Source of the DNA: Pseudomonas viridiflava
GTDB lineage: Bacteria; Pseudomonadota; Gammaproteobacteria; Pseudomonadales; Pseudomonadaceae
Direction of reading: 5' to 3'
DNA: 64,000 bases
NCBI RefSeq assembly: GCF_900580865.1
Contig: NZ_UTBZ01000140.1
Span: 248,001 to 312,000 of the forward strand
Below, one piece after another: positions 17,625 through 24,728 of this stretch. Made by a program: the position numbers and the translations under genes. Below the pieces are notes generated by a model, which did not search any database, was not told the origin of the DNA, and saw nothing but the letters and a program-made list of their open reading frames with translations. Each line of letters begins with the position of its first letter. Position 1 is the first letter of the stretch.

Positions 17625-18083
17625 ATGTTTGGTATCAGCTTCTCTGAACTGCTGCTCGTCGGCCTCGTCGCCCTGCTGGTGCTGGGCCCCGAGCGTCTGC
17701 CGGGCGCTGCGCGCACCGCTGGCCTGTGGGTCGGGCGGCTGAAGCGCAGCTTCAACGCGATCAAACAGGAAGTTGAACGTGAAATCGGTGCCGACGAGAT
17801 CCGTCGGCAACTGCACAACGAGCACATTCTGTCGCTGGAGCAGGAGGCTCGGAAGATTTTCACGCCAGTTCAGCAAGAGCCGACGCCAGTTGAGCATGTG
17901 GGTCAGCAGACGATTCATGCGCCGACCGCGCCCGTTACGCCAGCACCGGCACCCGCTGCCGTTGTAGCACCGACAGAGCCGGCGTCAGCGGCTGTGGAAC
18001 AATCTGTTGAACACGTTGCGCCAACCGCCGCGCCGATCACACCAGCGCCTCACGACTCCACTCTGCCGCCGCGAGCCCCATGA
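17625..18083 (+). CDS. tatB: Twin-arginine translocase subunit TatB
   Basis: Receptor-complex subunit that works with TatC; 152 residues. The N-terminal helix FGISFSELLLVGLVALLVLG with Glu8 and the hinge GPERLP (both typical of TatB) is followed by an amphipathic helix and a long Pro/Ala/Val-rich tail. It starts ten bases after tatA and overlaps tatC by four. Confidence 0.96.
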   Translation: MFGISFSELLLVGLVALLVLGPERLPGAARTAGLWVGRLKRSFNAIKQEVEREIGADEIRRQLHNEHILSLEQEARKIFTPVQQEPTPVEHVGQQTIHAPTAPVTPAPAPAAVVAPTEPASAAVEQSVEHVAPTAAPITPAPHDSTLPPRAP

Positions 18084-18871
18084 GCGATCTCCCCGAAAAC
18101 GACCAGCACATGCCGCTGGTTTCGCACCTCACCGAGTTGCGCACCCGCCTGCTGCGTTGTGTGGCGGCGATCTTCATCATCTTCGCCGGGCTGTTCGCCT
18201 TCACCCAGCAGATCTATACCTTCGTCTCGACGCCGCTCCGCCAGTACCTGCCGGTCGGCGCGACGATGATCGCCACCGACGTGTCGTCGCCGTTCCTGAC
18301 GCCGCTGAAGCTGACGATGATGGTGTCGCTGTTCCTCGCGATCCCGGTGATCCTGCATCAGATCTGGGGCTTTATCGCGCCGGGCCTGTACAAGCATGAG
18401 AAACGCATCGCGGTGCCGCTGCTGGTGTCGAGCATTCTGCTGTTCTATACCGGCATGGCGTTCGCCTATTACTTCGTGTTCCCGCTGATCTTCAAATTCT
18501 TCGCTGCGGCCACCCCGGCCGGCGTGGAAATGATGACCGACATCGCCAGTTACCTCGATTTCGTCATGACGCTGTTCTTTGCCTTTGGCGTGGCGTTCGA
18601 GATTCCGGTGGCTGTTGTGCTGCTGGTGTGGATCGGCGTAGTCGACGTGGCCTACCTGAAGAAGATTCGCCCGTACGTGATCATCGGCTGCTTCGTGGTC
18701 GGCATGATCCTGACGCCGCCGGACATCTTCTCGCAGACCCTGCTGGCCGTGCCGATGTGGATGCTGTTTGAAATCGGCATTCTGTTCGGTGGTTTGATCA
18801 GCAAACGCGAACGTCCAGATGAAAACCCGGCCGACGACCACAACGACCAGCCGCCAGCGACCCAGGCATGA
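18080..18871 (+). CDS. tatC: Twin-arginine translocase subunit TatC
   Basis: Multi-spanning receptor for twin-arginine signal peptides; 263 residues with six predicted membrane segments. Family motifs are HLTELRTRLLR near the N-terminus, FGVAFEIPV and ILTPPDIFSQ. The tail is hydrophilic (ERPDENPADDHNDQ). ATGA overlaps at both ends couple it to tatB and rsmE. Confidence 0.97.
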   Translation: MSDLPENDQHMPLVSHLTELRTRLLRCVAAIFIIFAGLFAFTQQIYTFVSTPLRQYLPVGATMIATDVSSPFLTPLKLTMMVSLFLAIPVILHQIWGFIAPGLYKHEKRIAVPLLVSSILLFYTGMAFAYYFVFPLIFKFFAAATPAGVEMMTDIASYLDFVMTLFFAFGVAFEIPVAVVLLVWIGVVDVAYLKKIRPYVIIGCFVVGMILTPPDIFSQTLLAVPMWMLFEIGILFGGLISKRERPDENPADDHNDQPPATQA

Positions 18872-19575
18872 ACCTGCTGTTGCTCGAAGAGGCCGATTTC
18901 ATTGCGGCTGACCGCGTGGTCCTGCGTGATCGACGTCTGACGCACATGCAGGAAGTTCATCGTTCGGAAGTCGGTGACAGCCTGCGCGTCGGGCGCATCG
19001 ATGGTTTGATGGGTTCGGCCGAGTTGCTGCGACTGGAAACAGGCGAAGCTGAGCTGCGCGTCACTCTCGATCAGCCGCCACCGGCCAAATTGCCGTTGAC
19101 CCTGGTGCTCGCCCTGCCGCGGCCGAAGATGCTGCGCCGAGTGTTCCAGACCGTCGCGACCATGGGCGTGTCCAAGGTGATTCTGGTCAACAGCTATCGG
19201 GTCGAGAAGAGTTTCTGGCAGACGCCGTTTCTTGAGCCTGAGGCGATTCGCGAAAATTTGATCCTCGGCCTCGAACAGGCGCGCGACACCGTGCTGCCGG
19301 AAATCATCATTGAGAAGCGCTTCAAGCCTTTCGTTGAAGACCGGCTGCCGGCAATTACCGAAGGCACCCTCGGGCTGGTCGGCCACCCCGGCCACTACCC
19401 GCCGTGTCCTCGCGCGCTCAGCGAACCGGTAACCCTGGCCATCGGTCCCGAAGGTGGCTGGATCCCCTACGAAATAGATTTGCTGGCCAAATCGGGCCTG
19501 CAACCGGTGCAACTCGGCGAACGCATCCTGCGCGTCGAAACCGCCGTCACCGCCCTCCTCGCCCGGCTCTTCTGA
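18868..19575 (+). CDS. rsmE: 16S rRNA (uracil-1498-N3)-methyltransferase
   Basis: SPOUT-class enzyme that methylates U1498 of 16S rRNA; 235 residues. The knotted SAM-binding region is visible as LAIGPEGGW near residue 190 and LGERILRVETAVTALLA at the C-terminus. It overlaps tatC by four bases; the functional link with Tat is not evident, so this is likely only shared transcription. Confidence 0.96.
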   Translation: MNLLLLEEADFIAADRVVLRDRRLTHMQEVHRSEVGDSLRVGRIDGLMGSAELLRLETGEAELRVTLDQPPPAKLPLTLVLALPRPKMLRRVFQTVATMGVSKVILVNSYRVEKSFWQTPFLEPEAIRENLILGLEQARDTVLPEIIIEKRFKPFVEDRLPAITEGTLGLVGHPGHYPPCPRALSEPVTLAIGPEGGWIPYEIDLLAKSGLQPVQLGERILRVETAVTALLARLF

Positions 19576-19599
19576 TTCTTCGCAGCAGATAAATGGCGT

Positions 19600-19626
19600 T
19601 ACAGATTGCCATCATCCGGCCGATAC
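19600..19626 (+). promoter_or_regulatory. Candidate FliA (sigma-28) promoter of the chemoreceptor
   Basis: TACA, 15 bases, GCCGATAC: one mismatch in each box to the flagellar consensus TAAA-N15-GCCGATAA, 40 bases before the MCP ATG. Flagellar sigma control of chemoreceptor genes is common. Confidence 0.5.
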
Positions 19627-19665
19627 CCTCTCCATAAGTCCAATTAGTGGTCGGGGAGTCGTCGC

Positions 19666-21582
19666 ATGTACCGTTGGTTAGCCGAGAGTCTTGGAAACGT
19701 CAGCGTCAAACGCAAGCTGGGAATCGGTTTCGGCCTGGTGCTGTTGCTGACACTGTTGATCACCTTCACCGGCTGGACCGGCATGAGCGGCATCATCAGC
19801 CGCGGTGACAAGCTCGGTTTTATCTCCAGCCTCAATGAGCTGACCAAGGACCTGCGCCTCGCGCGTCTGGACTACGAAGCACGCCGTGGCGAACAAGGCC
19901 CGGGCGCGGTCACCGATCTGCTCAACAAACTCGACAGCGGCCTGCAAACCGCTCGCAGTCTGATTGAACAGCCGGCCGATGCGGCGATGGTCGATCAACA
20001 GCTGGCCGCCGTCGCCGAGTACAAACGTGCCTTTGCCGACATGACCCAAGCCACCGTGCAGCGCGAAGATGCCCGCAGCAAGCTTGGCGCGAGTGCCGAC
20101 AACGCCGTGGCGAAAGTCGCGGAAGTGGAAAAATCCATGCTGGCGGGTGACAGCGTCGCGCAATTCAACAACGTGATCGAGCTGAGCAAACTGCTGCAGC
20201 AGGCACGCTATCAAGTACGCGGCTACACCTACAGTGGCAAGGCCGAAGCCGAGCAACCGGCGCTCGACGCCATCGACAACGCCCTGAAAAACCTCGACAG
20301 CCTGCCGGCAAAACTGCCGGAGCAGCACATTGCCAACCTGAAACAAGCCACGGACTCGATCAAAGCCTATCGCGCGGCAGTTGCGCAGTTCCGCGACTCG
20401 CAGGTCAACAACGCCAAGGCCGCCGCGCGCATGTCGACGCAGGGCGACATCCTCATCGACGTCAGCAAGAAACTCACTGAATCGCAAACCGTGGTGCGTG
20501 ACACCGATGCCGCACACGCCAAGAACATGCTGATTATCGCCACCCTGCTGGCCGTCGCATTCGGCTTGCTGGCCGCCTGGGCGATCACCCGGCAGATCAT
20601 CATCCCGCTGAACCAGACCCTGAAAGTCGCCGAGCGCGTGGCCGCTGGCGACCTGACCCACAATCTGGTGTCCCTGCGTCGCGACGAGCTGGGTCAATTG
20701 CAGCGCTCGATGCAGAGCATGACCCAAGGCCTGCGTGAACTGGTGGGCGGCATCAGCGATGGCGTCACTCAGATTGCCAGCGCTGCCGAAGAACTCTCAG
20801 CGGTGACCGAGCAAACCAGCGCCGGGGTCAATAATCAGAAAATCGAGACCGATCAGGTCGCCACCGCCATGAATGAAATGGCCGCCACCGTGCAGGAAGT
20901 CGCGCGTAACGCCGAGGAAGCCTCCGAAGCCGCCGTCGCCGCTGACCAACAGGCCCGCGAAGGCGACAAAGTCGTCGGCGAAGCGATCGCACAGATCGAG
21001 CGTCTGGCCGTTGAAGTCGGTCACTCCACCGAAGCCATGGGCGAACTCAAGCGTGAAAGCGACAAGATCGGCAGCGTCCTCGACGTGATCAAGTCGGTGG
21101 CCCAGCAAACCAACCTGCTGGCCCTTAACGCCGCCATCGAAGCGGCGCGTGCCGGTGAAGCCGGGCGCGGTTTCGCCGTGGTGGCCGATGAAGTACGCAG
21201 CCTCGCGCAACGCACGCAGAAGTCCACCGAAGAGATCGAAGAGCTGATCGTCGGCCTGCAAAACGGCACTCAGCAGGTGGCAACGATCATGGACAACAGC
21301 CGCACCCTGACCGACAGCAGCGTCGAGCTGACCCGTCGCGCGGGCGGATCGCTGGAAAGCATCACCCGTACCGTGTCAGCGATTCAGGCGATGAACCAGC
21401 AGATTGCGGCAGCGGCCGAGCAGCAGAGCGCAGTGGCGGAAGAGATCAACCGTAGCGTGCTGAATGTGCGGGATGTGTCGGATCAGACGTCGGCGGCGAG
21501 TGAAGAGACCGCGGCTTCCAGCGTTGAGCTGGCGCGGCTGGGCACGCATCTGCAGATGCTGGTGGGGCGGTTCAAGGTTTGA
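19666..21582 (+). CDS. Methyl-accepting chemotaxis protein with helical bimodular (HBM-type) sensor
   Basis: A 638-residue chemoreceptor. One membrane helix (about 17-37) precedes a roughly 250-residue all-helical periplasmic domain, the size of an HBM domain. A second membrane helix (about 286-308), HAMP (PLNQTLKVAERVAAGDLT) and the signalling hairpin (QQTNLLALNAAIEAARAGEAGRGFAVVADEVR) follow. Position between rsmE and an amino-acid ABC operon matches P. aeruginosa McpK, reported to bind alpha-ketoglutarate, so an organic-acid ligand is a reasonable guess. There is no C-terminal CheR-docking pentapeptide. Confidence 0.9.
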   Translation: MYRWLAESLGNVSVKRKLGIGFGLVLLLTLLITFTGWTGMSGIISRGDKLGFISSLNELTKDLRLARLDYEARRGEQGPGAVTDLLNKLDSGLQTARSLIEQPADAAMVDQQLAAVAEYKRAFADMTQATVQREDARSKLGASADNAVAKVAEVEKSMLAGDSVAQFNNVIELSKLLQQARYQVRGYTYSGKAEAEQPALDAIDNALKNLDSLPAKLPEQHIANLKQATDSIKAYRAAVAQFRDSQVNNAKAAARMSTQGDILIDVSKKLTESQTVVRDTDAAHAKNMLIIATLLAVAFGLLAAWAITRQIIIPLNQTLKVAERVAAGDLTHNLVSLRRDELGQLQRSMQSMTQGLRELVGGISDGVTQIASAAEELSAVTEQTSAGVNNQKIETDQVATAMNEMAATVQEVARNAEEASEAAVAADQQAREGDKVVGEAIAQIERLAVEVGHSTEAMGELKRESDKIGSVLDVIKSVAQQTNLLALNAAIEAARAGEAGRGFAVVADEVRSLAQRTQKSTEEIEELIVGLQNGTQQVATIMDNSRTLTDSSVELTRRAGGSLESITRTVSAIQAMNQQIAAAAEQQSAVAEEINRSVLNVRDVSDQTSAASEETAASSVELARLGTHLQMLVGRFKV

Positions 21583-21622
21583 GGTGATCCGAAAACCTCG
21601 ATTCATTCAGAATCGAGGTGAT

Positions 21623-21717
21623 GCCTTCGCGAGCAAGCTCGCTCCCACAGGATTCGTGTCGATCACAAAGGTTGTATTCGACCCATTCACTGTGGGAGCG
21701 AGCTTGCTCGCGAAGGC
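21623..21717. repeat. REP-type palindrome (GCTCGCTCCCACA family) between convergent genes
   Basis: Arms GCCTTCGCGAGCAAGCTCGC and complement. It lies between the MCP stop and the 3' end of the leftward ABC operon and is well placed to separate the two transcripts. Confidence 0.85.
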
Positions 21718-21736
21718 TTACTGACAGGCGCTGAAA

Positions 21737-22471
21737 TTACAGGACCTGACGCAGGAAGGCTTGGGCGCGGGGATCCTTCGGTGCATCAAAGAACTCAGCC
21801 GGCGCGGCATCTTCCAGCAATTTGCCGTGATCGAAAAACAACACCCGATCCGCCACTTCCCGGGCGAAACCCATTTCGTGGGTGACGCAAACCATGGTCA
21901 TGCCTTCCACAGCCAGGTTCTTCATCACGTCCAGTACTTCGCCGACCATTTCCGGGTCGAGCGCCGAGGTCGGCTCATCGAACAACATCACCTTCGGCTC
22001 CATCGCCAACGCCCGGGCAATCGCCACGCGCTGTTGCTGACCGCCGGACAGACGTGACGGAAACTCGTTGGCTTTTTGCGCGATACCAACTTTATTCAGC
22101 AACTCCATCGCCTTGGCTTCGCGCTCTTTCTTGCCGCGCTTGCGCACGACTTTTTGCGCCAGACAGAGGTTTTCCAGCACGGTCATGTGCGGGAACAGAT
22201 TGAAATGCTGAAACACCATGCCGACTTCGCGACGGTAGGCGTTGACGTCGGTTTTCGCGTCGGCCAGTTGCAGGCCGTCGATGCTCACCGAACCGGAGTC
22301 GAACTCTTCCAGACCATTGAGGCAACGCAGGAAGGTCGACTTGCCGGAACCCGAAGGGCCGATGACCACCAGCACTTCGCCCTTGGCCACCGTGGTGCTG
22401 ACGTTATCCACCGCGCGCACCACTTGCCCACGGGTGTCGAAGACTTTTACCAGATCGCGGACTTCAATCAC
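21737..22471 (-). CDS. Polar amino-acid ABC transporter, ATP-binding protein
   Basis: A 244-residue ATPase of the GlnQ/HisP type powering amino-acid import. Walker A GPSGSGKST, Q-loop VFQHFNLFPHMTV, signature LSGGQQQRVAIARAL, Walker B VMLFDEPTSALDP and the H-loop THEMG are all intact. I favour the GTG at 22471 (family start VIEVRDLVKVF, with GGAGG about 10 bases upstream) over a TTG seven codons earlier. It overlaps the permease gene by eight bases. Synteny suggests equivalence to the PA5074-PA5076 system; the substrate is unknown. Confidence 0.92.
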   Translation of the reverse strand: MIEVRDLVKVFDTRGQVVRAVDNVSTTVAKGEVLVVIGPSGSGKSTFLRCLNGLEEFDSGSVSIDGLQLADAKTDVNAYRREVGMVFQHFNLFPHMTVLENLCLAQKVVRKRGKKEREAKAMELLNKVGIAQKANEFPSRLSGGQQQRVAIARALAMEPKVMLFDEPTSALDPEMVGEVLDVMKNLAVEGMTMVCVTHEMGFAREVADRVLFFDHGKLLEDAAPAEFFDAPKDPRAQAFLRQVL

Positions 22472-23423
22472 TTTGCGCGAGCCTCCGCTCAAGCCGGCTG
22501 GCGATTTTCGACAGCGGCAGGTTGATCAACAGGTACAGACCGGCGACGCAGAACAGAATCTCGAACGGCGAGAACGAGGTGGTGATGACTTCACGGCCGC
22601 TTTTCAGTAGCTCGGTAATGGCGATCACCGACACCAGCGAGGTGTCCTTGACCAGACTGATGAACTGCCCGGCCAATGGCGGCAGCACGCGCTTGAACGC
22701 TTGCGGCAGCACCACGTGGCGCATCGACTGGCCCGCGCTCAAGCCGAGCGAACGCGCTGCTTCGTTCTGGCCACGGGCGATCGATTGCACGCCGGAACGG
22801 ATGATCTCCGCCACGTAGGCGCCAGTGAACAGCGACAGCGCGGCGATCCCGGCAAATTCGCGGGACAGGTTCATCACCGTGCCGATAAAGAAGTAGAAAA
22901 TGAAGATCTGCACCAGCAGTGGTGTGCCGCGCACCAGTTCGACGTAAATGGTCGAGAGGTCGCGCAGGGTCGGGTTGTTCGACAGACGGCACAGGCCGGT
23001 GACCAGACCAATCAACAGACCGAGTACCCCAGAGACCACTGACAGCCAAAGCGTCGTCCACAGGCCCCACAACAGCGGTCCTGCCGCCCAATGCCGGGTC
23101 ACGCCCACGACGTCACCTTCGGCCACATCGTCGCCCTGAGCGAATTGCAGGCTGTCCTCGTCGACGGTCAGGTGCTGCTCGTCACCGGCGTCGTTGCGCA
23201 GGGTGACTTGCGCGCTGCTGCCCTTGCGCACGAGTTCAGTAACGGTGGAAATGTCGGTGGCACGCTGGGTTTCTTCGGCCTGATAGGCGAAGTACTGCGG
23301 CACGCGGTTCCAGCGCCATTCGTAGGACATCAGCGACGTCGCGTAATACAACGCGCCGGCGAGGCCGACCAGCACCAGCACGGTGAGGACGTGCCAGGGC
23401 CATTGGGCTTTTTTCTGTTTCAT
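22464..23423 (-). CDS. Polar amino-acid ABC transporter permease with N-terminal extension
   Basis: A 319-residue inner-membrane permease. The C-terminal 200 residues are a normal HisM/GlnP-type domain with the coupling motif EAARSLGLSAGQSMRHVVLPQA. Ahead of it are an extra membrane helix (about 10-30) and a hydrophilic segment (about 33-112), predicted to lie in the periplasm. Typical members are about 220-240 residues. Only one permease gene is present, so it probably works as a homodimer. It lies between the ATPase gene and the binding-protein gene. Confidence 0.9.
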   Translation of the reverse strand: MKQKKAQWPWHVLTVLVLVGLAGALYYATSLMSYEWRWNRVPQYFAYQAEETQRATDISTVTELVRKGSSAQVTLRNDAGDEQHLTVDEDSLQFAQGDDVAEGDVVGVTRHWAAGPLLWGLWTTLWLSVVSGVLGLLIGLVTGLCRLSNNPTLRDLSTIYVELVRGTPLLVQIFIFYFFIGTVMNLSREFAGIAALSLFTGAYVAEIIRSGVQSIARGQNEAARSLGLSAGQSMRHVVLPQAFKRVLPPLAGQFISLVKDTSLVSVIAITELLKSGREVITTSFSPFEILFCVAGLYLLINLPLSKIASRLERRLAQSD

Positions 23424-23460
23424 TGCAGGTTCCGGATTTTGTGTTGCTTACAAGGCCCTC

Positions 23461-23525
23461 TTCGCGAGCAGGCTCGCTCCCACATTTGAAATGCATTCCA
23501 ATGTGGGAGCGAGCCTGCTCGCGAA
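23461..23525. repeat. REP-type palindrome (GCTCGCTCCCACA family) inside the ABC operon
   Basis: Arms TTCGCGAGCAGGCTCGCTCC and complement, between the binding-protein stop and the permease start. A hairpin here could protect the upstream binding-protein message and so raise its level relative to the permease, as known for other transporter operons. Confidence 0.85.
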
Positions 23526-23553
23526 AGGGGCGACGCGGTCTGGCAGACCGGCG

Positions 23554-24351
23554 TTATTCCATGTCCTTGAGCCACTCGGTGCTCTTGAACCACTTGTCAT
23601 GGATGCGATCGTAGGTGCCGTCTTCGTGGATCTGGTGCAGGAAGTTGTTGATGAAGTTGAGGCTGTCGTAGTCACCCTTCTTCAGACCGAAGGCCAAAGG
23701 CTCGTAGGTGAACGGCTTGTCGAGGAACACCAGTTTGCCGGCGCCGACCTTGGTCACCGCGACAACGTTGTACGGCGCGTCGTAGATAAAGGCGTCAGCC
23801 TTGCCGTTGACCACATCGAGCACGGCTTCCTGCTCGTTATCGTAGCCGTGGTACTTGGCTTTGGAGATCAGCTTCTTGGCGACCATTTCGCCCGTGGTGC
23901 CGAGCTTGGAGGTGATGCGGTAGTCGGCAGTGTTCAGGTCTTTGTAGGACTTGATGGTGCCTTCCAGCTCCTTGCGGATCAGCAGGGTCTGGCCGACCAC
24001 GATGAACGGTTCGCTGAAGTTCAGGCGCAGGTTGCGTTCCTGAGTCAGGGTCATGCCGCTGCCGATCATGTCGAACTTGTCGGTCATCAGCGCCGGGATG
24101 ATGCCGTCGTAACCGGTCGAAACCAGTTCCAGCTTGACGCCCATGGCCTTGGACATGGCTTTGAGGATGTCGACTTCGAAACCGATGATTTCGCCACGCT
24201 TGTTGGTCATTTCGAACGGCATGTAGGTCGGATCCATACCGACTTTCAAGGTGCCACGCTTGACCGCGTCATCGATTGCACCGGCCTGCGCCGCATTGAC
24301 TGCAACCAGTGCCGTGACGCCGACCAGCAGCATCGACAGATACTTCTTCAT
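23554..24351 (-). CDS. Polar amino-acid ABC transporter, periplasmic binding protein
   Basis: A 265-residue secreted solute-binding protein of family 3. The signal peptide is about residues 1-23 (MKKYLSMLLVGVTALVAVNAAQA). The mature part has GTLKVGMDPTYMPFEM, IGFEVDI and the hinge region near LNFSEPFIVVGQT, typical of this family. I chose the ATG at 24351 because the signal peptide starts there; 38 upstream codons are non-homologous. First gene of the operon. Which amino acid is bound cannot be told from sequence. Confidence 0.93.
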   Translation of the reverse strand: MKKYLSMLLVGVTALVAVNAAQAGAIDDAVKRGTLKVGMDPTYMPFEMTNKRGEIIGFEVDILKAMSKAMGVKLELVSTGYDGIIPALMTDKFDMIGSGMTLTQERNLRLNFSEPFIVVGQTLLIRKELEGTIKSYKDLNTADYRITSKLGTTGEMVAKKLISKAKYHGYDNEQEAVLDVVNGKADAFIYDAPYNVVAVTKVGAGKLVFLDKPFTYEPLAFGLKKGDYDSLNFINNFLHQIHEDGTYDRIHDKWFKSTEWLKDME

Positions 24352-24501
24352 CTTCAAGTCCCCAAAACCATTGCGTTTGCGGCGCGAAAACCAACAGAGA
24401 CAGGCAAAAAAGCCCGGGTGCGCCAATTCGGGGACGGATGCTAACGCACTCGTTTTTTTGCACAAGGTTTAATGGACGATTTGTTTAACAATCAAGGGCT
24501 A

Positions 24502-24681
24502 CCCCCTCACCCCAGCCCTCTCCCAGAGGGAGAGGGAGCCGATCGGGGGATGCTTCAGGGGTACGCCGACCTGAAGCGGATTTGCCGAATCCATAATCGA
24601 CTCGATGCTTCAGGTCGACGGATAGCGCCAGACACCTCGGTCAGTCCCCTCTCCCTCTGGGAGAGGGCTAGGGTGAGGGGG
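24502..24681. repeat. Long inverted-repeat element (MITE-like), copy 2
   Basis: Arms CCCCCTCACCCCAGCCCTCT and complement around a core that contains CCGAATCCATAATCGACTCG, as in the copy at 11254-11429. It occupies about half of the 377-base gap between the binding-protein gene and opgH; the remaining bases hold a terminator (24700-24723), the promoter region of the ABC operon, and no gene. Confidence 0.75.
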
Positions 24682-24699
24682 TTTTCAGCAGGTCAAAAA

Positions 24700-24723
24700 A
24701 AACCCCGCAACATCGCGGGGTTT
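24700..24723 (-). terminator. Terminator of opgGH
   Basis: AAACCCCGC, six-base loop, GCGGGGTTT; read leftward it is followed by a run of eight T. Five bases past the opgH stop, so an intrinsic terminator for the opgG-opgH transcript. Confidence 0.85.
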
Positions 24724-24728
24724 CTTTA

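Noticed and set aside
19666..21582. Possible dCache amino-acid chemoreceptor
   Set aside because: The periplasmic part is all-helical and lacks the YxxxxRxWY motif seen in the receptor at 47448; HBM type fits better.
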